From contig KN880439.1 of assembly GCA_000934385.1 (NCBI GenBank), forward strand, positions 62,001-126,000: a stretch of DNA of 64,000 nt, read 5' to 3'. The notes under the pieces are model-generated. The model was not told the DNA's origin. It worked only from the letters and a program-made list of their open reading frames with translations, and did no database searches. The position numbers and the translations under genes are program-made. The stretch is from Cylindrobasidium torrendii FP15055 ss-10. Lineage: Eukaryota; Basidiomycota; Agaricomycetes; Agaricales; Physalacriaceae. Below are positions 12,801 to 26,500 of this stretch, in pieces (position 1 is the stretch's first letter; the number at the start of each line of letters is the position of its first letter).

Positions 12801-13801
12801 ATGTCGCATACCATCGTGCTCTGGCGGTGACAATTGGTGTGCTCTATGCTGCATTGATTTCAAGGTTCTGGTGGCCCGCTGAAGCGAGGCGCGAGATGGG
12901 CAAGGCCCTCAGCGAGTGGGTTGTTCCTTCATCTTGCAGGGTTCCACGCTGACACAAAGGCAGGTTCTGTCTCAACATGGGCTGGTTATATACGCGACTT
13001 GTTGCATCCAACTCCTTCGCGCCTGAGTACAGACCGGAGAGCGACGAGGATCACGAGGAGGAGGATGAAGTGTCGTTGGTCCCGCAACAAAGCAGCGGGA
13101 AGACTAGGCTCAATAACTCGATTCACGAGTTCATGGCGATGTAGGTTCTAGTTGTGGGCAGGTGGATTTCAGACTGACTGAGTGACAGGGAGTTGCACCT
13201 GCAGATCAAACTTATTGAGCTACAAGGGCTTCTTGCGCAGACCCAACATGAGCCGCGACTCAAAGGGCCGTTCCCTGTTCAGCTTTATCGAGGTGTGCTT
13301 ACCAGCTTGCAACGAATCATGGACCAGCTGCACAGTATGCGCTGTGTGACGACACGGGAGGAGTGGTATACCAGTGTGCGCCAGGATTTCATTGTTCCAG
13401 TCAACAAGGAGCGATATGAGATGGTGGGGAACATCATCTTGTTCTTCTCGACACTGGCGTCGACATTTACACTGAAGATGCCACTTCCACCATATTTGCC
13501 GCCAGCGGAGGCGAGTCGGGAGAGACTGGTGGGTCTGGTCATTCTTTGAATGTTCAAGGCGACTGATGATCTGTAGGTCGATGCGATACGCAAGTTGGAC
13601 GTGGTGCGGAACCGGGACGTGAAGGGATCGAGGCAGCTATTGTTCTTCGCGTATGCGTTGACGATGAAGGGTGTCACACAGGAGCTGGAAAAGCTTGGAA
13701 GAACGATGCAGGATGCGTTTGGTGTCATTGGAGAGACGCGAGAGGAATTCGAGGCTCTGTTCCACGACGATGGCAGGCAAAGGGTTGAAGGACATGCATA
13801 A
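9880..13801 (+). CDS. BRE4/ArAE-type integral membrane protein (DUF2421 family)
   Basis: Large fungal membrane protein, about 1,100 residues, of the aromatic-acid-exporter-like group that includes yeast Bre4. The first ~190 residues are Ser/Pro- and acid-rich (SDSQCSTDSENEGDDQDGSS). A first membrane block follows (FYRNILKCALAYLIASLFTF, FCLIGFCYAAIVCLTSMGLF, LVTIALVGISFSILCWLKVW, TSIIIFVVVVKEGGWQTLLS). A long cytosolic helical part comes next, then a second membrane block (FAIKAGAAIALLASPAFFDG, DWALISFFVVMSPTIGATNK, VLWTVVGATVALSVYTVGQD, PWILAAFGFFFSLPCFYYYM). The C-terminal part resembles DUF2421. At least nine introns are inferred; one after LKVWM is 48 nt and in frame, so it can be read through unnoticed. 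The substrate is unknown. Family placement is good; the transport role is inferred. Confidence 0.82.
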
Positions 13802-14114
13802 GTTACCCTGTATGGATATGTACGTCGGATTCGGATAATGAACCATTGCTCGCTGTGAAAATCGTATCATAATATGCGTCCTTGTAGTTTGTCATCGTCG
13901 GTGTTCTTCTCGCAATGGAATGTTGGTGCGCCGCGGAGCCCTCCTCAAGACACCGAGTTGTTGCCGAGTTGAGGGCAAAGACCGATCGCAATGAATGAGC
14001 GTGGGAACTCTGGTTTCAAACGCGTGGTTTGTGTTACATCTTGGAAAGATACCGCGACCACTTTCATCGGCCAATAGACTCATTCTTGTCTTTGCTTCCT
14101 TCACCGACCGGCAA
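13802..14114. other. Intergenic, promoter space for the hybrid zinc-finger regulator
   Basis: About 310 bp between two plus-strand genes. No RNA gene, repeat or further coding signal recognised. Confidence 0.5.
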
Positions 14115-16526
14115 ATGCCTCCCACAACTTCAGCATCATCACTCAAGTCTTCGCGTGCTCAGCACAGTGGGAATGCGCCTGTGGCACCACGCATACATGC
14201 CTGCACTTCCTGCGATGCGAAATTTACACGGATTAGTCACTTGGAACGACATTTACTTTCCCGTGTGTCTGTTTTCCCTGTTTCTGCCAGGAACTGACAA
14301 ATCTGTCATTAGACACAAATCAGCGTGAGCATAAATGCTCAGTAAGTCCAAGTCTATCGAGTGGGCATATTCTTCTCATATTGCAAGGCCTGCAATGCAG
14401 AATTCACGCGTCGAGATCTTCTGGTAAGACATGGAAAGTCATGCAGCGGATCGTAAGCATTTCCTACTATGATCCATTTGACGCTACATAACCTCAATGC
14501 CGCTATAGACCTGCTGTCAAGTCTAGGAGGAAGTCGTGCGAAGTCAGGGAGCTCACTTTCAGTTCATTTATACCACCTCATAATCAACCCTTAGGCATGC
14601 GCTGTGGCCAAGGTAAAGTGCGACATGAACAACCCTTGCAACATCTGTGTAACAAAAGGGAAATCATGCGTCTTCTTGAATGACCCCGCAACGTCCAAGA
14701 GGCGCAAGGCAAAGACGACCATTTCTAGCGCGCACAGACACCAAGGCCAAAACCCTTTGGATTTGGATCAACTATTTCTTCCTAGTGCAGGCAACTTCGT
14801 CGCCTCAAACGATGATTTAGACCTGGCTATTTCCGCTGGTCGACCCTCGAACACCGTTCCCGAGCAGTTAATCGTCCCGCTTGCGTTGGTACCTCCGTCC
14901 TCGAGTCGCTATCCTACTTTGTACGATTCTTGGTCTCTGTCAGCCCAGCAACAGCATCTAGGAAACCCCAATTCATCTGGGGTGTTCGGGGCAATGTGGG
15001 AGTTGATGCATTTGCATAACTTGACTCCAGACGCCTTGGATGAGAATATGCTCAACACCATACCTTCTCCCACAAGCGAAGAGTTAAACGAGTACCGTAG
15101 GTCCCCATGGTTTAAGTCGACGTTTGCTGCCTAACCGATTACTTAGTCGAACTCTTCCTTGAGCGTTTCAATGTACAAGTCCCGCTTCTTCATCGACAAA
15201 CTATGGGCATTGCTACGCGTGAACCTATACTGCTGGCTGCAATGCAAGCCTGCGGTGCTGTGTATGCTGGCACGCCCCAGGCGCTCAAATTTATGGACGA
15301 TACAATCATCACAGCTGTCTTAAGTATGGGTCAGAACGTGGTGAGTAAATTGGCCTTGGTTCTTTGATACAAGGCTCATCCAAGGCACTTTCGCGCAGGT
15401 CTCCGCAGCGAACTGGACGTTCAAACATGACGACCTCATCATTTCGACTGTGCTCCTCCAATTTCTGTGCATCCACAATCAGTCGAAGAGTATACGGAAC
15501 ATGGCGAAAGCCGCTCACGATCAACTTTATAAGGTAGTCTTTATTCAGATTTGTCTATGAAAGCTTGTCGTACTGAGCAAGGAGTAGATGATTGATAATT
15601 GGAATGTATTCGAACGAGTTAGGGATTGGACGCGTAGATGCCGACCCGAGGCTCTCAAGGCTCGCCATCTCTCAGAGGCTTGGACGGACTGGGCGCGTTG
15701 CGAATCCTTGAGACGGTGAGAGCAGCAAGCCGTATTCACAGTCTCTCTATCTTTTCATTAAACAATCCATAGAGCCCTAATGGCTTCCCTCGTCGAGGAT
15801 GGATGCATGTTCATCTGCTTTGCTTCGGTGTCATCTCGCGGACCGGATTATTACGACTTCAACCTCAGCTGTGATGAAAGTCTCTGGCAGGCGCAGAGCG
15901 CCGCCGAGTGGCGGCAAATATGGCGCACCGCGCCATCGCCATCGCTAGCCTTGACTGGCCTATCGAATCAGCTCGCCTCTAGACAACTCCGTCGAGGCGG
16001 CGTACTCTTAGCGGCCCGTGTGGAAAACAAGCTCGGTTTGCAACCAATGGATCTGTTCTACCTCATCCATGCCATAGTCCGTGACATGTTCGAACGTGCA
16101 CTGTTGTACTCATTGCAATGGCCGAACGCACCTGACGAGACGGAGCAAGCGTTTACGGTACTTCTGGCTGAATTTCGGCGCACAATGCAGAACTGGCTGG
16201 TGATGTGGACGAATACGGGGACCGACGCTCATCCGGGAGACCATAAACCGTTCTTTGTCAATGCCCTCCCGTTCTACTGGCTCGGGCAGGTTATGCTATG
16301 GGCGTTCCAATATGGCAATTTGGCGCATCTTCTTGAAATGGGAGACAAGAGGGTGTTCGTCATTGATGCATGGCTGCAGCGTATACGGCTGTTCCTGCGC
16401 TCTGGCGCGAATCAGGTGGATATGTGGGCAGAAGTAGCGTCGGTGTGCCAAAGGACTGCAGATACGAACGAGCATTTTCCGCTGGTGGAAACCTTCACGG
16501 CGTTTCTGACAGAGTCTAGGGCCTAA
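14115..16526 (+). CDS. Hybrid C2H2 + Zn2Cys6 fungal transcription factor
   Basis: DNA-binding regulator combining two zinc-finger classes. After splicing the N terminus holds a C2H2 finger (CTSCDAKFTRISHLERHLLSH), a second C2HC-type finger (CSACNAEFTRRDLLVRHGKSC) and then a Zn2Cys6 cluster (CEACAVAKVKCDMNNPCNIC, then VTKGKSC) with C-x2-C-x6-C-x5-C-x2-C-x6-C spacing. The finger region is split by several tiny exons. The second histidine of finger 1 is made by joining C to AC across an intron, and the cluster is interrupted after SCE by an intron with a GTCAGG donor. The rest resembles the fungal-specific regulatory (middle-homology) region: FLERFNVQVPLLHRQTMGIA, VSAANWTFKHDDLIISTVLL, then a C-terminal exon from MASLVEDGCMFICFASVSS. 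No target is suggested by the neighbours. Confidence 0.85.
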
Positions 16527-16758
16527 CAATTCAGCCCTTTTCTACTCTAATCTCAGGCTATCCACCTAACTTGGCGACGCACGAGCAACATGTTCTGTAC
16601 GTTTCTGTACGCTTTTAGCAGTTATACGAACATTAGTGATAGAGTTGCCGACGCTGGATGATGTTATCTAGGTATTAATTATCACAATAAACACAGAGCC
16701 TTGCCCACTACCAATACCACACGAGCTCTACACTGGCATAGGTTATACTACACGACCA

Positions 16759-18109
<1,351 letters not shown>

Positions 18110-18542
18110 GACGGATGTAAGGTGAAGGATGGATGCACACAGTCAAATACCGGCAACCGGGACATTTTATAGCGGACCCATGGAAGTTTTTCTGTAGCTG
18201 ACATAGAAATTCGATGGATGATGAATCTCTGTCATCTCCGATAACGCGAGGGTGTCGGCATCGAGCCTACACTCGACGCTACCAGAGCAACCCTGATCTT
18301 CGGCGACAATGGCGCCGGCCCACTCAGACCGGTAGGCCGAGTGGCACAATGGGCTATTACATAAGTGATGCGAAAGTGGAAGTTGAATCCAACTTACCCA
18401 GCTGCTCTCGGACCAAAGGTTGGAACATTGGCCTTGGAAGTGGAATGGAAGTAACTGGGTAAAATAAATGATACATGGGCGTACACATAATGTTCCACAA
18501 ATCCGGATTAAGTATGAAGGTAGTAGGAGAGATATAAGTTCA
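18110..18542. other. Intergenic: promoter of the OYE gene and 3' flank of the HUA1-like gene
   Basis: About 430 bp with no recognised coding motif. A GC-rich stretch at about 18245-18350 contains partly self-complementary words but does not fold into a tRNA that I can support. Confidence 0.5.
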
Positions 18543-19463
18543 CTAAAGTATACGTCCGATACCACCACAAGCGTCGCAGGTGTCAGTCAAGAACAACAGG
18601 AATACGGTACCGCTACCTCCGCATCGGTAGCAGAGACGACCGCCGATGCTTGGATCTCCAGGCCGCACGACTCGATGAGCGGGATGGAAGCCAGGTCCAC
18701 CGAAGCCACGACCGAATGAACCAAATCCAGGGCCACTGTTGAAGCCCCCTCCGCCGAAGCTACCACGACCCATGCCACTGCCAAGGCCAGTTACATTGCG
18801 TACAATGGGCTGCATCGACGCTGGGTGCTGCGGCGGGCGCGGCGGACCGAAGTTGGGTAGCGGTTGTTGGAGGGTATCACGGCCAGGAGCAGAGGGTGTG
18901 AAGTCGCTGTAGGCCAAGGGGCCTGAGAAGGCCTTGCCATACTTTTCCCAGCATTTGCGACATGGATGGGAAGGATCATTATGTTTGTAGCCTGTGTTTT
19001 GGCATTTCCAGCACATTCTGCCCGAAGGTACGACAAGGATACGACCAGCGTTCATCAGAGGGTGGCCGGGGACAGGTTTTGGTGTTGGTCGGTGGTCATT
19101 GTGTACAGGTGGTTGGGTGCTGCTATGTGGAGGGCCAGGTGGCGGTACATATTGTGGCTGATATCCAGCCTGGAAGTGCGGGCGGGATGGAGGAGCAGGC
19201 GCTGGCTGGAAGGGACGATTGGGGCCATATTCGACAGTAGATTCTCCTTGATATTGATTTGGGCGCGCCGTATACGCCGGAGGAAGTTCGTCTGTTAGGC
19301 CGGTGTCATGCGCGTCGAGCGCGCCGTTGGCCGATGTCTCAGCGGGAGCAGCTTGAGGCTCAGGTCGATTAATTGTCGGCTTCCTCGCTGGTAGCGCTGG
19401 TGGTGTAGTCGAAGATGATGCCAGTGAGCTAGCAGGATCGCGGAATGGATTGTGCGAGGACAT
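18543..19463 (-). CDS. HUA1-like proline-rich zinc-ribbon protein with PY motif
   Basis: Intronless, 306 residues from the ATG at 19463. The N-terminal two thirds are Pro/Ser-rich and hold one ELPPAYTARP sequence, a PPxY-type motif of the kind bound by Rsp5/Nedd4 WW domains. Two paired-CxxC elements follow: MCWKCQNTGYK...PCRKCWEKYGKAF and LCYRCGGSGTVFLLF...TCDACGGIGRI, separated by a Gly/Phe-rich stretch (MGRGSFGGGGFNSGPGFGSF). This layout resembles yeast Hua1, a cytoplasmic protein linked to actin-patch assembly and ubiquitin ligase adaptors. The four-Cys pairs suggest structural zinc. Family placement is by motif pattern and composition, so a broader DnaJ-like zinc-ribbon protein is the alternative. 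Confidence 0.75.
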   Translation of the reverse strand: MSSHNPFRDPASSLASSSTTPPALPARKPTINRPEPQAAPAETSANGALDAHDTGLTDELPPAYTARPNQYQGESTVEYGPNRPFQPAPAPPSRPHFQAGYQPQYVPPPGPPHSSTQPPVHNDHRPTPKPVPGHPLMNAGRILVVPSGRMCWKCQNTGYKHNDPSHPCRKCWEKYGKAFSGPLAYSDFTPSAPGRDTLQQPLPNFGPPRPPQHPASMQPIVRNVTGLGSGMGRGSFGGGGFNSGPGFGSFGRGFGGPGFHPAHRVVRPGDPSIGGRLCYRCGGSGTVFLLFLTDTCDACGGIGRIL

Positions 19464-19881
19464 GGTGGTCAAGAAGGTTGTACTTGGCGCAGTCTGCCGA
19501 GCGGCTGCTTATAACAGCGTACTCCGCACTGCCTTGGCACTAGCACTTTGTTGGACCGGAGACGGCCATTGACAACAACACAATTGGCATTGCGTGTAGA
19601 GCATTATTGCAGTGCTTAACCAAGGGGTCATATTAAGTAGTAGTAAAGCCATCTACATTTAAATACTCGGGCCGCAGCCCGGCCGTGCGCGGCTTCCTGT
19701 GACACAAGTGTGCTCTATGTAGAGTCCTGAACGTGAACACACACAAGGATAGTATGCACGTCCAAGTCTAAATGCATTCCTAATAAGTGAGACATGTTGC
19801 TTCAAAAGCAACAGTAGGTCGTTATTACAATGAATGTAAACAGCAAGAGAGTAAAGTACGCTACAGTAGGGACAGAAAGAG
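19464..19881. other. Intergenic: 5' flank of HUA1-like gene and 3' flank of the orphan RGG gene
   Basis: About 420 bp. Minus-strand promoter of the HUA1-like gene on the left part. No further gene recognised. Confidence 0.5.
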
Positions 19882-22800
19882 TCATCGACCATTCTTCTTC
19901 TCCATCTTCCACTCCCTAAACATCCACTCGAGACTTTTATGAATAAGGTGAAGGGGTACGAGCGTCCGGATTAGTTCGCCCAAACGATGGATTACTTCCT
20001 GCTTCCCCTGCGACGAGCTATCTTCCGCCTTGTCCTTCTCCGCATACTCTACCGCCATTTTGTATATCGCCAACACAACTAACGACAGGTGTGTCTGCTT
20101 GGGAACTTCGGCGAGGAGCGCATCATCCAAGGCTGCAAAGCTCTGGCTGTGACCAGGTACGATAGGCGTCGCGCGTTCACCGCGCACAAGACGAAGCAAA
20201 ATGTCGATCAAGTTCGCCTCCTTGCTCATCTCCGTCGTTACAAAAAGTTCACGGTCAGCTTGGGACCCGACATTGGAAGTGCTGGCCCAAGCGGCTATCA
20301 GGTTTTGTATAGTCGCTGGTGTCTCCGGGTCATCGACGACAATCTTGCGTTCCCAGTGATCGTCGTCGCTGGGAGAATCGGACTCGGGCTTCGAGGTAAG
20401 GCTCATGCTTCGGAACCACTCTCGCACATCGCCCGAGCGCACCCATCTTGCCTCTGACAACGGGTTGGTGGTATCCAAATATGCCACGACAGTCGCCTCC
20501 ATCGGGCCAACGTGGCCAGCGGAAAAGGGTGCGTTGAAGGGTGGAATATCAGGATTGTGATCGTCCAGAGGTACAGGCTTGTTCGTCGTTTCTCCTTCGA
20601 CCTACATCGCATTAGCCAAAGCCACACCTTTGAATCTACATTACTCACAAAGATGCCTTTGAAGGCGACTGGAGCTGGTGCATCTTGATTGTGTAAGGGC
20701 TCGATACGCAAACGTATTTCCATGCGACCTTCCCGACGGTATATCCTTAAACTGTCGACCACTTCAGCATCAAAGACCAGACGATGTCCGCCAAATGAAA
20801 TGGAAATGCGATTGGGTGATGCAACCCTTTCCTCTTTCTCTGGTTCCGGATGAGAATCTGAAGCACTATTGGGTTGGGACAGTGTGCTGCTCAGTGCTTC
20901 GGACGAGGCAAGAGAGCTCAAAAGGGTGTTAACATCGACACTTTCCGTTGCGGGAAGCATGGAGGTAGGCAAACTGGTAATAGCAGGACTTGCAGTATCA
21001 TCGAGACGTTCGGAATGAAGGTTGATGTTGTGGTGATCACTGAGTGGCATATCAGATTATATACCCTATTGTCAGGGTTCTGGACTGCATACGCGTCTGC
21101 CGGTATTGCGTTGACATTGCTTGAGGTCAACCCAGGATTGGAGGGTAATGGTGTATGGTCGGCCTGCTCATTTTGGGACGATACGTTGGCTAGAACTGTA
21201 AAAGGGTTCAACGTCGGACAGCCTGACTTGCAGAGGCGCCTACCATTCAAGACATCCAAGTCCGGAAGAGTAACGGGTGGCTGAGTCAATTGGGGAGCTG
21301 GAGGTTTTTCTGTAGTCTCTGTTGGCGAAGGAATATGCCCCATCTCTGTGTCTGTCTCGACATCGTCATGCTGAGTATGGCTGGCAGTTTCCCCGGGCTC
21401 CGTGTCTCTGTCACCATCGCCGTCGCCATTTCCACTACCTTCAGCCATCGCGTCCATAAGCCAGTCATGCTCACTCGTCACGGTAGGTGCCACACTTGAA
21501 CGATCCTCACGTATTGGTGTCGAGGTTCGAGGCGGCGCAAGACGCTGATCCTCAACATCCGTATCGCCGTCCTCATCATCTACTTTCTTGCGCTTTCCAT
21601 TCCTCGTGACGGGAGCAGGGGCGGGCACCGGCTCAGCGACAACGGGGGTATGAAAGTAGATTCGTATACGAGCAGGCGGGTCTTTGGGTTCGGGATTTGT
21701 GGCAAGATTTAGCTCTGTAGGCGCAAGCCCGAGACCCTGAACGGGACGAGCAGGAAGGGAGGACGGGGTCTCAGAAGGGGTGGAAGGTTCAGCAAGCATA
21801 TTCCGATCCTCGTCCGTAGGAAGAGTGGATGAAGCGCCATTTTGCCCGTCAGGCATGCGTGTACCATCGTCCTGCGCCAGAGGCGCGGGAAGTGAAGTAG
21901 AGGGAGAATCGGAGTCGCCGTCGGTAGGACCGTGGTCACTATCCGCAGGAACATCTAAACTTTCTCCTCCTTCTTTCTTCTCTTCAGGCGCGACACAAGG
22001 AACGATGCCCCAGTTCCAGCCAAGCTCCTTGATTTCCAGTCCAACCATCCTGAAGTCAGTGAGGGTTCTCCGTTTTCCGACACTCCCCAAAGATGACATG
22101 GATCCAGTTGCTCGAGTGAGACTATTGCTGTCCTGGGGGCGGGCATTTTGATTCAGACGATTATTGCCATAGTTCTGAGCTCTAGGTCCACCACGAAACG
22201 AGAATGAGTTCCCGCCTGCGACACCACGGCGGTTGGTATAATTGCCTGATCCACCTCGAGCCATCGCGCTGCCACCACCACGGTTAGCATTGCCACCATT
22301 CTGTGCGAACCCACTACCAGAGCGACCCAAATTTCCGCCACCACGACCGCCACGAGAGCCCATGTTCATAGAACCACCTCGGCCTCGCCCGACACCACGG
22401 TTGGGTCCTCCGCCCCGGGACATCGAATTGTTGTTCGGTTGACTGTTCCGCATCGAGTTTGCCATAGCCATGGGCATCGTAGGTTGCTGTTGAATAGGCT
22501 GCTGCATGCGCATCGGCGCAGAATTTGCTTGAGGACCGTCGAATCGTTGTCGTTTGGCTGGGGGAAGATTGCCGTGGGACTGGTTACGCCCTTGCCCTTG
22601 CATTGACATACTCATTGGTTGCATATTTGGTGGGCCACTGAACAGGTTGGGCTGGCTCATAGGGACCGCCTGCGATGGTGCAGCATATCCTCCCGGTGCT
22701 TGGACTTGAGGTACATATGGGGTGTAAGGCTGGTACGGTGTGTATATAGGAGCTGGGACTGGCGCAGCTTGCGGGGGCGGCTGTGGTCGTTGCCAGGAGT

Positions 22801-23041
22801 TCGGACCATAGCCGTAATTGGCATAGAGATTGGTCTGGGCTGGAGTTGGTGCAGCTGGAGGTCCTGTGTTTGGCTGCCATGGTCCAGCGGGCGTGTTCAT
22901 CGTGTATGCGGCGGGGGGTTGCCCATGGCGAGCCCAGTACGCTGAGTAGTCCTGAGCTGGAGCAGCTGGAACAGGGCCTGGAGGTAGGGGCGGCTGTCCA
23001 TGTGTGTATGAAGCCTGAGGACCGAACGGATTTTTGTTCAT
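19882..23041 (-). CDS. Large low-complexity RGG-box protein of unknown function
   Basis: I do not recognise this gene. About 1,020 residues in three inferred exons. Residues 1-200 are Pro/Gln/Tyr/Ala-rich (SYTHGQPPLPPGPVPAAPAQ). Residues ~200-300 are an Arg/Gly/Asn/Ser domain with many RGG/GRG motifs (RGVGRGRGGSMNMGSRGGRG), typical of RNA-binding disordered proteins. A short, clearly structured element follows: RRTLTDFRMVGLEIKELGWN, then WGIVP. A long acidic Pro/Ser/Thr-rich linker leads to IRIYFHTP, then RISISFGGHRLVFDAEVVDS...RIYRREGRMEIRLRIEP, and a helical C-terminal region (ATIQNLIAAWASTSNVGSQA, HLSLVVLAIYKMAVEYAEKD). Introns: one starting GTATGC near 21080, chosen because it keeps the phase, and one after APVAFKGIF. 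Composition suggests an RNP-granule or nuclear RNA-related role, which is inference only. Confidence 0.8.
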
Positions 23042-23595
23042 AAGCCCTACGCGCCGCCGTGAAGAAGTATCGCGGAGATGGAAATTAGAAGGAGTATACG
23101 CCTGCCTAACAATCAGAGGTGGAGATATGGGGCTTTGTTATGAAAGCGCACCTAACGCTCAGTGGGCTAACTTTGATGTTAACGATTCAAGCGTGATGTG
23201 ATTTCTCCCGCGGCCAGGCCAGAGACAAGACAGAGTTTGCGAGACGCAAAAATGGCAGCGTGGTCGGCCCTAACCGTTTTTTTTCAGTCGCTTCAGTGGG
23301 CATGCACCGTGGATGTGCTGAGTTTAAGCCCTGACCGTGCAATGAATGCGTGCACCGTAGCCGATCCTGCACTTCTGCACTCGGGATTTGGCGCCGATCA
23401 AATTTCCCACGCGAGTGTGACGTGACGTCTGTCAGCAATAAAAGGCTTCACAAGGAAGGTCGAAATATACTGTATTTTACGGAAGGCTGCGTTTCAAGAA
23501 TCTCTTCAAGTTTAAAGTGGCTATCGATGTTGCTGGCGCCTCTAATGATTGAGGAACCTGAATATAACATAACATACACGAACCCGTGCCATCAA
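23042..23595. other. Intergenic between two minus-strand genes
   Basis: About 550 bp holding the orphan gene's promoter and the AP-3 delta 3' flank. A T8 run occurs at about 23277-23284. No RNA gene or further coding exon recognised. Confidence 0.5.
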
Positions 23596-26500
23596 TTACT
23601 GAGGTTCAGCCTCTTCCTCCTTTGTTTTCCTCTTCTTCACTTTTCCCGCCTTTTTCTTTGCCCTACTGACTTTGATCGGAGCTGGCGTGCTCGGTCGCTC
23701 GTCGCTGTCCGGAACATCGTACGCTGGGAAAGAAGTAATAGGTGTACCCGACCTTGAACTTGGGAGGCTGAAAGAGGGTGACTGGGAGAGTAAAGCCTTC
23801 GACGTGGACGCAGGGATGGATGATGCCGTAGTTCCAACTGGCATTTCTCCATCTCTTTCGACAATGAATGGGGCTGCTGATACCTCTGTCACATCTTGCA
23901 AAGTCGGTATTGGCGGCTCTAGAGGTTCTGTTAACGTATGAGTATCGTGAATCATGGAGCAGATAGAAGTCATCTACCAGGCATAAAGGGAATACCCTCA
24001 AGACGGACAACAGAGATGGAGTCAATATCATCTTCCTGGGCTTTTGCAGAACGTGTGTCCATAATGTAGTACGGGTCTTCGCGCTGCCTTGCCAATCTAT
24101 CAAGTCTAGCCTGTAAATGGTCAGAACCGACACAGCAACTCGGTACGGAACAGTTGCCTGCTCTCTCGCAGCCAAGTCCTCCACAGTTTCATGTTCTCTA
24201 GGGGAGAGCACATCCTCTTCCAAAAGCACACCATCGCGCTGCCGTATCTTCTTCTTTCCCTTGACACCTCCATTCGGTTCCTTGCCTTTGCCTTTCTTGC
24301 TCTTTTTAACCTTCGAAGGCTCCCCTACCGGCTCAGGAGGGGCAATGAACCAGACATCCAAGTTCAATCCGTCAGGAAGAGGGACACTAGCCTGCGCTTG
24401 CGCGTTGACCGGGTTCAGCGAGTATGTGTCGAATAATGGTTGCACAAGATAGAGACACTTGGGATATATAATCTCTGGGCTTGATGTACCACTTTCGGCG
24501 AACGGGTTTTCCGAGGAATGACGGGTGTACGAGTTGAGGTCGGCATTGATAAAGTTGAAGAGTTGACGAGCTTCGGCAGCCTAGAATAGTGTTAAGCAAC
24601 GTCCCGGGAAACTTATCCCAACATACCCTCTCTTGTATCTCGATATGTTGGCTATGAATGAATTCACCAAGCCGAAGGACCATTGCGTTGGCGACCTTTT
24701 TAACCTCCTCCAAATCATCGTCTGTCCAGTTTTGTGCAACTTGGGTAGCCCAAAACCCAAATATCTTGAGTGCACTGGATATGCACACTGCAGTCGTCTC
24801 TGGGGCAAGTTGCGCAATATTTGAATCAAGAAGCTTAGGAATAAGCTTTTGCGGGTCTATCAATTCGCTGATGTCAAAGTCAAAGTCTGTGCCCAACCAA
24901 AGCAGGCCAGCTTACTCGCAGTATTCTCCGCATATCCACCCAGCCGCCCACAATACCTCTGCACCACTCCCTTCCTCCGCCGCATCGCGAACGACTGACT
25001 CATCGCAAATCAAGGTCGACATAAGTCGAACTGCATATCGTCGTGCCGCCCGGACGCGACCTACAACGTCCACTAGTTGGTCTCTAATTTGTGCCCCAAT
25101 ATTGACTTTCGCGACATGTGCTAGGTCAACAAGGACTGAAAGATACCACTCGAAGTTTGTGATGTTGTCGTACATGTCCTGAGAGCACATTGTCAGGATA
25201 CGTTGAGATAGCACAAGCCTATATGCTTGACTTTGAGATTGTGGAATGGCTGTACGAGCTGTGCCGGTAGGTACAAGGTGTTGCGCTAATGATTGGATGG
25301 CGCTGGGTGTTGGCGTTGCGTCTTCAGATACGAGGTGCGAGAGAACCTGCTGGACGATGGACTGTAAATTATGGCGATTGACCATGGCCGTCACGAGCTC
25401 CAATGCACGCATTCGGATGCTAATATCCTGGTCGCTGACACTGGCCAGGATAGTGTCCTGGTACTCAGCGACTAGGTGAGGATGTGTGGGCACGATCTTG
25501 GCCATCGCGTGCAGCGCAATATATTTCACTAGATAGAAGGAAGTGTAAATTTGGAGAATTTGGGGGGTTTTGGTCAACGCACAGTTCTGGTCTGTATCTT
25601 CGATGAATCCAGCAAGTTTGGTCACACACGCCTGCGCAAGAGCGTCGCCTTTCAGCATACCGCCGATGATACAGGTGTGCACGCATTCATAAAGCAATGA
25701 TATGGCAGAAGTCGTTGAAATGAGTTCCGTGATGGGGGGTTGTAGCTTCTTGACTAGGCGCGGTTCGTGAGGTGTGAGCGAACCAAACTGTTTGCTGGTT
25801 CAGCTTTTATTCCTCGAGTACGAAGGGAGCATACGAGCTTGATAATCTTGATCAACATCCAGTTATTTGCGGATGTGGTCATCAGGTGGAAGAGAGCAGG
25901 AGCCAAGGGAAGGTAGTCCGCGGGGTTCCGCCGTGCAAGTTCACATATAACATTGACAGTGGCCGCAACAACCGCTGTAAGGAGTTGGACGGTATCACCA
26001 GCGCGCGCGGATGGAACTCACAAATATCCGAGTCCTGTAGTCGCTCTTGCAACCGAGAGACGCCTTGAGGGACCACATCTGGGTACTTCATCATCGTCTT
26101 GTAGAGCGCAGCAACAGCACGTTTCCGGACAGGCGGCCTCGAATGGTTCATGAGCTTGAGAAGTTCTGGGGCGAGGTCGCGACCCAAGTCTGAGGTAACT
26201 ATATGCGAAATGCCGTTCAAGGTCAACGCAACGTCGTTCGGATTGGAAGTGAGATCCTAGATTCAAGCTGAATACGATTAGTCCACTACACTGACTGGAA
26301 ACGCACCTTTTTCAACAGATTGGTGGTGAGCATCAGCACGTCTGTATCATCATTGAAGGACTGAGTAGCCGCAAGGTATCCAACGCTCTTCAAATGGAAC
26401 TTGCTTGAGGACATGACCTCTACGACATTGAAAGACGCCCATGACATGTCATAGCCCAGCATATCCAGCTTAAGAGATGATTAGACGCGGGATGTGCGCA

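Noticed and set aside
18240..18360. tRNA-like GC-rich words (ggccgagtggc, ggctcgatgcc on the minus strand)
   Set aside because: No acceptor stem pairing or anticodon arm of the right length could be formed around them.
21030..21070. Donor GTATAT right after DNR in the orphan RGG gene
   Set aside because: It leaves the wrong phase for every downstream acceptor; the GTATGC donor 15 nt earlier restores the frame.
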